From assembly GCA_949825045.1 (NCBI GenBank), contig OX463829.1, positions 22,662,715-22,726,714 of the forward strand: a stretch of DNA of 64,000 bases, given 5' to 3'. Below the pieces are notes generated by a model. It was given only the letters and a program-made list of their open reading frames with translations, was not told where the DNA came from and made no database searches. Position numbers and translations under genes: made by a program. The DNA is from Argyresthia goedartella. Lineage: Eukaryota > Arthropoda > Insecta > Lepidoptera > Argyresthiidae. This document shows, piece by piece, positions 57,901 through 64,000 of this stretch. Every line of letters begins with the position of its first letter. The first letter of the stretch is position 1.

Positions 57901-59000
57901 TGTAGTGTTATGCTACTTACATGCTATTCTTGCTTTTCATGCTTTCATACTTTTCAGCTGGATGCTTTCTGAGCTGTACAGCTTGTTATTTGGTATCATC
58001 TTTATTTTCATAGGACCCTGTAACGTTTTAAACCATAAGAACACATTAACAAATCATTTTCGCTTTGTATTTTCACACTATCAGCTCTTCTAAATCGATA
58101 GCGAAGGGGTTTACCTTTGGTGACCTTGTATTTGGCTTTCTCCGAAACTCTGCAATCTCGGGCTTCGTGCGCGCTGTTGCGCTACCTTTTTATATTAATT
58201 GTTACTCCATTTACTTCATGTTTTTTTTGTTGTTTTCCGTATTACGAGCCTGAAACCAAACTTTGACATTTGTTGACGTCCTTGTTTATCTGGTTGTCAT
58301 GGCAATGTCCATTCAAACTCGTTAGCGGTCTGATAGGTTTGCTTCAATACTTTTACAAAAATACTTTTTCTCTCTTAGCCACTCACAAAAATTACGTTTA
58401 ATTTAAATAATTTTTAGAACTCTCCAAAAAGGGTATCAAAGCGGAACATTTCTGAAATTCTGGAGTCTCACGTCAGCTTCTGAACTAGAAGTACCACCTA
58501 AAGGCCTTATCCCGGGGTCGCACTACCCCGGGATCCTGCAAGCCGGTCCTACAAACACGATCCTGCAGCCGGTCCTACAAACACGATCCTGCGAGCCATT
58601 CCTACAAACGGGATCCTGCGAGCCGTTCCTACAACGGGATCCTGCGAGCCGTGCCTACGACGCGATCCTGCGAGCCGATCCTACAACGGGATCCTGCGAG
58701 CCGTAACTACAAGTACGACCGCTACCGTTCCTACAACGACGATTTCAACAACATCTACAACAACAAATACACCTGCATCCTGGTCATTAACCCCACCGGT
58801 CTCCAACTCTCCGTGTCCTCCGCTTCCTTTTTTTTACTTAACCTGTGTTTTCTAAAAAACCTGTTCTCATCTCATCCATCCTCATCTTCGTATCATTTTT
58901 CTAAAGTCTTCACTGTAAATAACTAATAAACTGTCACTACTAAATTTTATCCTGGTTGTTTTCTGTTAGGTTCTGGTTAGGTTAGTATCGTTACACGACA
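57901..59000 (+). mobile_element. Probable solo LTR, 1,100 bp
   Basis: The insertion starts tgtagtgttatg and ends cgttacacgaca: TG...CA, with imperfect inverted ends matching at 9 of 12 positions. GAGC is present on both sides (57897-57900, 59001-59004), a 4-bp target duplication. Near the 3' end, aactaataaactgtcac supplies a possible polyadenylation signal, and tttttatattaatt (about 58188) a possible TATA box. There is no internal coding region, so it looks like an LTR left after recombination. Other LINE-A copies lack the ga of gagc, so the target site is not wholly certain. Confidence 0.6.
58531..58700. repeat. Degenerate tandem array inside the presumed LTR
   Basis: Seven units of roughly 25 bases built on gatcctgcgagccg plus tcctacaac, with variable spacers. 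It is GC-rich against AT-rich surroundings. The 91-codon frame that begins in it (58651-58926) has no recognised domain. Confidence 0.8.
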
Positions 59001-59255
59001 GAGCACAACCTATTTTTAAAAGAGATCTAAAAATCAATCTGTGGGAGTTTCTACGCCCTTCTTCTCCCACAGTGGTCCAATGTAGAGAGGGGCAAAAAAT
59101 GACGTTTGCTAAGTATATGTAAATATCTACAGTAATAAAGTACTTTGACTTTTGACTATTGAAGAACGAAAATAATACTATGAATTAACACGAATCATCA
59201 GGTACGATAAAGATCACTAAGTATGTGGTATGTTGACTGTACCGCGACAATGGTT

Positions 59256-59519
59256 CGACGACCCGAATGGCCGAGTCCGCAGTGACCCTGCCGATGAAGC
59301 CAAGGGTCCCGGGTTCGAGTCCCGGTGGGGGCAAATATTTGTTTGATGAGAACGGACGTTTGTACCCTAGTCATGGTTGTTTATCTATCTAAGTATAATA
59401 TTTATCTGTATAAGTATGTCTATCGTTGTCTAGTACCCAAGATACATGAAATCCTAGTTTGGGGCTAGATCAATGTGTGTAAATAGTGTCCAAGGTATTA
59501 TTATTATTATTATTATTAA
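59256..59519 (+). mobile_element. SINE-A, full length
   Basis: Head with A-box tggccgagtccg and B-box gggttcgagtcccgg, full body and a (TTA)n tail of about 25 bases. It begins about 100 bases after the LINE-A tail. Confidence 0.85.
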
Positions 59520-59700
59520 TTGAAAGACCATGATTCAGTGAGAGCTGTTGTGAACTTGATTTAAATATTAGCCGATACCTGCGGCTCCACCCGCATGTAT
59601 TCATGTAAAAATATCCCAGTGTGAGTCAAACAGAAAGGGTTGCGTCCCAAGATTTATGTATTTATCTGCATCTCCTAAAACGTCGAGAGAAATATGTTTC

Positions 59701-59734
<34 letters not shown>

Positions 59735-59861
59735 CTTGGACACTATTTACACACATTGATCTAGCCCCAAACTAGGATTCCCTATATCTTGGATACTAGA
59801 CAACAATACACATACCTAATTATGTAGATAAATACTATACTTAGATAGATAAACAACCATG
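59701..59861 (-). mobile_element. SINE-A, 5'-truncated
   Basis: Reverse orientation with a 32-base (ATT)n tail at 59702-59733. The body continues to ccatggttgttt-like sequence at 59861; the tRNA head is missing. Confidence 0.75.
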
Positions 59862-61732
59862 GTCTTCTTTCTTTACTTTATATTTCGTGGTTTTATCCCC
59901 CACCCTTGATACGGCCCTGTCGCTACATACCTTCATAGTCGTTTATACTTACCCCTTACCTACCTCTCTACTACTAAACTGCCATTCAGCTTCACAGGCC
60001 ATGAATGTCAATATGTTCATACAATCTTACTCCCCTCCTCCACTTTTCTCACCTTTGGGCGATTTTGAAAAATACACTGTCAATGATGTCTCGTATTCTA
60101 CGTATAAACAACCTCAACAAAAATTAAAAAAATATATAACCAATGTGACGTCCTTGATTTTTGGGCTTCAATTTTAGGTTCAGATATTTTTTTTACAAAG
60201 TTTTCCCCCCAATCGCCTCCTCCAACTTTAATAAGAGCCGATTAACAAAAAAAACTCTTGATTGTAAACTGACGTCGCGCACCTAACGTTTACCTAACAG
60301 CAGAGTTTCAGCTTCACAAGTCAAATAGTTTTTTGTTTGTATACAAACTGTTGCCCCCCATTTCCCTCCATCAGGGGAGGAATTTTGCCAAATCCCTTCT
60401 TAGACCTACCTTACGCTACATAAGGAACCCTATACAAAGTTTCATGACTCTAAGTCCAACGGTTTAGGCTGTGCGTTTTCCGTCAGACATGCAAATAGCG
60501 AAGTACACCTCCTCATCTCCCCTCCCCTTAATTGGGGCAAATTAAAAAAAAAACTCTTGATAACTGACGTCTTGCACCTATAAAATATCTAACTGCAAAA
60601 TGCTTTGTACGTCAGATAGTTTTTGATTTTACAAACTGAACCCCTGTACAAAGATTTATTTCTTTGGGCGATGTGATATCTGTCCTGTCAGTCACGCAAA
60701 TAGCGCCTATCAGTCACCCAAATAGAGTTTTATTAAGAAGATGTGCGTTTTCTGCTACACACGCAAATAGCGTAATTTTTTATTTTATCACAATTAGAGG
60801 AGCTAATTTTACCGATAGAGGAGCCTGTAGATCTCTGACAAACCGTCCGATTGTCAGATGACATTTACAAGATTGCACACCACAATAAATGGCGTGATGT
60901 AGAGGAGGTCTTTACTCAACAGTGGGTGAAGGAGACTAGATAGAAAAATCGGAGATCTCTTTATTTATCTAATTCATGATTTTTACACGTTTAGATTTGT
61001 CCTGTTTGTATAACTATTAGTAGTGTTGATTTTGAACATTAATGGTTATGTATTCATTTTAAAAGGATAAACAGTTACTAAATATTTATAGCACTCGACA
61101 TAACCAAAGAAATATCTATCGAAAATCACGGATTTTTCGAAGGTAGGCTAATAATTATACAAAGTCATCTGCCTAATAATCTGTTTAGATTTATTATCCA
61201 TCTACACTTCCCTGTACGTAGAGAGTGTGCAATTTCCAGTGACCTACTTTCCACAAGTAACACGTATTTCCGCTATGAATACAACCTTGAATGGAGTGAC
61301 TCACATTTACCCTGCGACAATGTTCACAATTTGGTTTGGTTCACAATCTTCTGGTTCGTGGCTCTGGTAATTTTAATTAATGATTCTGTGCACGACTTTT
61401 ACGAAAACTTCTGTATACGCTTGCACACACAATCTGTGATTTTGATAGCTTCTTTCTCACAAAGCTGGGAATTAGGGACTTCTATTTTGAAATAAAAGTA
61501 GACGGTAACCACAAAAATATATTTCATAAAACACACGAAGGTTGCCTCATAAATAATTTAGGTTACAAGCTACCAGTAGTCCACCCTTGTCAGCCAGTTA
61601 AGGGCCTCGTCATAATATGGAGTCTTTTACAAGAGCTTTTGGGCGTGTGAAAAGAAAATTGTTCGGTCTATGTGCACGTCAAGGCCGCCCAAACAAAAAT
61701 TATATAGCGTCACGCCTGTTCCCATATGGGGT
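59862..61732. other. Old repeat-like DNA with an internal direct duplication
   Basis: Around 60246-60300 and 60546-60600 the motifs aaactcttgat, aactgacgtc and gcacctaa recur about 300 bases apart. A cagtcacgcaaatagcg-type motif repeats near 60690-60770. This looks like a decayed element with an internal duplication. Open frames here (59887-60177, 60664-60861) show no domain. Confidence 0.4.
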
Positions 61733-61850
61733 CATTTTTTGCGGACGTGTTTATGATGTCGGCCCCAAGAAGTATCCAAGTTTGTGACCTCGAGCGCCGA
61801 ACGCAACATAAATCGAAAAACCACGGAAATTTCGCTTATAATTTAGTTTT
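61733..61850. repeat. Left arm of a large inverted repeat
   Basis: Shares ttttttgcggacgtgtttat, ggcccc and aagtttgtgacctcgagcg with the reverse complement of 63183-63354. Divergence is moderate. Confidence 0.75.
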
Positions 61851-61957
61851 TGGCAATTTTTAGCCTTATGGACTAGTTTTACGATGTAACAGTCTTGGTC
61901 TAATGTCTGTGTGAGCTGTAGACCTCGCGAGTGATACTTTCTTTTAATAACACTTAC

Positions 61958-62007
61958 AAACTTATGAATACACCTGGTTACGTACATGGAGTATGAAAGT
62001 AGCCGCA
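61958..62007 (-). repeat. Repeat M internal fragment
   Basis: Inverse match to 7187-7236 inside repeat M: aatacacctggttacgt and tggagtatgaaagta on the plus strand here, their complements there. Confidence 0.6.
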
Positions 62008-62049
62008 CCCGTATCTTCCCAAACTACATTTTGCGGTCTTAAACCCAAC

Positions 62050-62703
62050 TAATTGATTAATCAATCAATCAATCAGATGTCTTTATTGCTGTGGATATTT
62101 ACATATACTTATACATTTACTTAGCAATCGTCTTTTTTGCCTGTTGGACTTGGTCTTGGATCACTGTGGGAGAAAGGCGTAGACACTTCCACAGATTGAT
62201 TTTTAGATCTCTTTTAAAAATTGGTTCATTCATATAAATCATTACAAAATTATTAACAGTCTGTGTTGAGCCAGATTAATCCCATAAAGTCCCGTCATTT
62301 AAGTAATCTTGAACATTTAATATCCCTTTTCCGACAAAGTCGCTTTAACATGGTTTTTAAATGGCTCAAATGGCAATTTCAAGATCTCCAGAGGTATCTT
62401 GTTGTAGTAGAGTATGCACTGACCCTTGACAGAATTGCTAACCTTCGCGAGTCTAAGCCGGGGTGCAACTAGTCTGTGATTATTTTTTAAGTTAACTTTA
62501 CAGCTATCGCTAAGTGTGGAAAATGTTGTAAGGTTCTTGCGTACATACATTATATTTTCGAAAATAAATTGACTAGCTACAGTTAGTATGTCAATTTCTT
62601 TATCAAGCTCTCTCTCTTTAAAATTATAAATTGCTCGAAAAGCTTCATTGTGAATTGTTTTTTTTATGATTTTATTAACATTTATAAGAGCAGAACTTTC
62701 ATA
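62050..62703 (-). mobile_element. LINE-A, 5'-truncated, minus strand
   Basis: The minus-strand frame 62550-62317 contains YVRKNLTTFSTLSD and GQCILYYNKIPLEIL, nearly identical to 55530-55770. It is followed by the 3' UTR and a tail of gatt repeats at 62050-62077. It stops at about 62703 by 5' truncation and lies between the inverted arms 61733-61850 and 63183-63354. Confidence 0.85.
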
Positions 62704-63182
62704 CTAAAGAAAACCAGGCAATGAGAGCTTCCTTTTTGGGTAATGTAAGTGACCGCGTAGTTTTATTTTTTAATAAATATATGTGAGTGTCCTACAATGC
62801 AGAGCATTTATTTATTATAAAACCCTCATTCCCCCTATGTAGTTTTAATAAATTATGGTAACTTTATTCATTACATTTTCAATTAATAATTAACCAATAT
62901 TTGTTGCTATAGTCAAATGTATAATGTAAGTGACCATGGAATGACTCAAATGTTGTTTTTATTTGCATACTCTTCGCTCCGCTCCACTCCGGTATGGTTT
63001 TGCTTCTTCTAAGTTCTAACATAACCTATAACCCAATTGCAATTTAACCATAAAAACCTACTCTAACCAAAGAGCATGTAACCTTATTGACATAATATGA
63101 GAAGTTAGATCACGTGGCCAATAAAGAAATCTAAATCTTGACTTATAATTTCCCATAGTTTCGCATAACTGAAATAGAGGCG
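62704..63182. other. No recognisable feature
   Basis: AT-rich spacer between LINE-A and the right inverted arm. A ttcgctccgctccactccgg stretch lies near 62976. Confidence 0.35.
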
Positions 63183-63354
63183 AAAATTTCGCGTATTTTT
63201 CAATTTACAAGAAGGTTTCGTTCAGCGCCCGAGGTCACAAACTGTTGTTTCGTTCAGCGCCCGAGGTCACAAACTGTTGTTTCGTTCAGCGCCCGAGGTC
63301 ACAAACTTGAATTATTCATGGGGCCAACATCATAAACCCGTCCGCAAAAAATCA
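63183..63354. repeat. Right arm of the inverted repeat, with a tandem triplication
   Basis: Inverse copy of 61733-61850. Its unit gttcagcgcccgaggtcac, about 32 bases long with spacing, is present three times in a row at 63214-63306, against once in the left arm. Confidence 0.85.
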
Positions 63355-63435
63355 GAACTACCGGATTTAACGCAAGGCTTATCTTTAACTTAACTGGGCT
63401 ATTAGATAACAAAATCGTGGTCATGCGCATTCATG

Positions 63436-63685
63436 GGACGACACGAATGGCCGAGTCGGCAGTGACCCTGCCTACGAAGCCAAGGGTCCCGGGTTCGAGT
63501 CCCGGTGGGGGCAAATATTTGTTTGATGAGAACGGATGTTTGTACCCTATACCGGTTGTTTATCTATCTAAGTATAATATTTATCTATGTATGTATGTGT
63601 ATCGTTGTCTAGTACCCAAGATACAGGTAATTCTAGTTTGGGGCTAGATCAATGTGTGTAAATAGTGTCCAAGGTATTATTATTA
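63436..63685 (+). mobile_element. SINE-A, full length
   Basis: Head with A-box tggccgagtcgg and B-box gggttcgagtcccgg, complete body and a short tail (tattattattac). Confidence 0.85.
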
Positions 63686-64000
63686 CATAGGATATAACCG
63701 AGATGGTTGCTATGGGAGTGAAACTATGCGGAAGGGGTGTGTTTTTGTAAGATCAATTTCAGAGTCTTTGGTGGGGGGTCGACTTACGGCTTGTTTCATA
63801 AGTGGTGTTATTTATTTATTTTTTATTCACATTAAATATTTCTGTCATTACAGCAGATGTCAAATCGACACAAATTTCAAGAAATATTTACAAGATACAG
63901 TTACAATTCAATTTAATTCATATTTTCAATTTACTTCCATAAAACAGCGACAACACCATCATCCATCCATCTCACAGAACCTGCTACGTTCTCGCACGAT
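63686..64000. other. No recognisable feature
   Basis: AT-rich end of the window with no repeat partner found. Confidence 0.35.

Larger units (their letters stand above)
57776..59156 (+). mobile_element. LINE-A 3' UTR interrupted by a 1.1-kb insertion
   Basis: 57776-57896 (ggttaatctggcccaacaca) and 59005-59156 (acaacctatttttaaaagag to the tttgac tail) are consecutive parts of the LINE-A 3' UTR, as seen uninterrupted at 55785-56065. The interruption falls at gttaagcacaacc. LINE-A therefore inserted first. Confidence 0.85.

Noticed and set aside
58651..58926. 91-codon frame within the presumed solo LTR
   Set aside because: It starts in a tandem array with variable spacers and has no recognised domain.
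10227..63685. tRNA genes suggested by B-box-like ggttcgagtcc motifs
   Set aside because: Each lies in a multi-copy SINE head with a SINE body and tail. They lack a complete cloverleaf with matching acceptor ends, so none was called as tRNA.

Overview
This looks like AT-rich intergenic DNA from an insect, most likely a moth or butterfly. That reading rests on the mix of tRNA-derived SINEs, CR1/Jockey-type LINEs, mariner/IS630-like transposases, BEL-like LTRs and many small inverted-repeat elements; the lepidopteran assignment is inference, not a database result. I found no intact host gene, no rRNA, no complete tRNA and no CRISPR array. Every open frame I could interpret belongs to a broken mobile element. 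Repeat families are given neutral working names (SINE-A/B/C, LINE-A/B/D, repeats G/I/J/M) because I could not search a repeat library.

Layout. 1-9.5 kb: remains of an RNase H domain, SINE-C, a 425-bp repeat (G), SINE-A and SINE-B pieces and a 1.24-kb repeat (M). 9.5-25.0 kb: a very similar head-to-tail tandem duplication of about 7.7 kb (9536-17207 and 17208-24966). The copies differ by few substitutions, one short indel and a 20-bp minisatellite with 4 units in one copy and 8 in the other. 25.2-30.6 kb: two decayed LINEs. 31.7-33.8 kb: two different dead Tc1/mariner-superfamily transposases, both on the minus strand. 34.0-36.4 kb: a LINE-A copy split by a short LTR element with matching LTRs and a 5-bp target duplication, and ended by a tight palindrome. 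37.6-48.5 kb: repeat M, a long (TG)n run, the 3' half of another LINE (D) and several hairpins and inverted-repeat elements. 48.5-57.6 kb: more inverted-repeat elements, including one that holds most of a tRNA-Ser ending in CCA, SINE-B/C, repeat G and the best-preserved LINE-A copy. 57.8-59.2 kb: a LINE-A tail split by a 1,100-bp TG...CA insertion with a GAGC direct repeat, probably a solo LTR. 59.3-64.0 kb: more SINE-A, a minus-strand LINE-A copy and a pair of inverted arms, one carrying a tandem triplication.

Nothing here works as a gene pathway. The window is a record of insertion, nesting, tandem duplication and inverted duplication. The most useful observations are the recent tandem duplication (or assembly duplication), two insertions that can be dated by nesting, small-loop palindromes whose arms come from identifiable repeats, and the foldback element with a tRNA-Ser segment. 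I did not find a new functional system.
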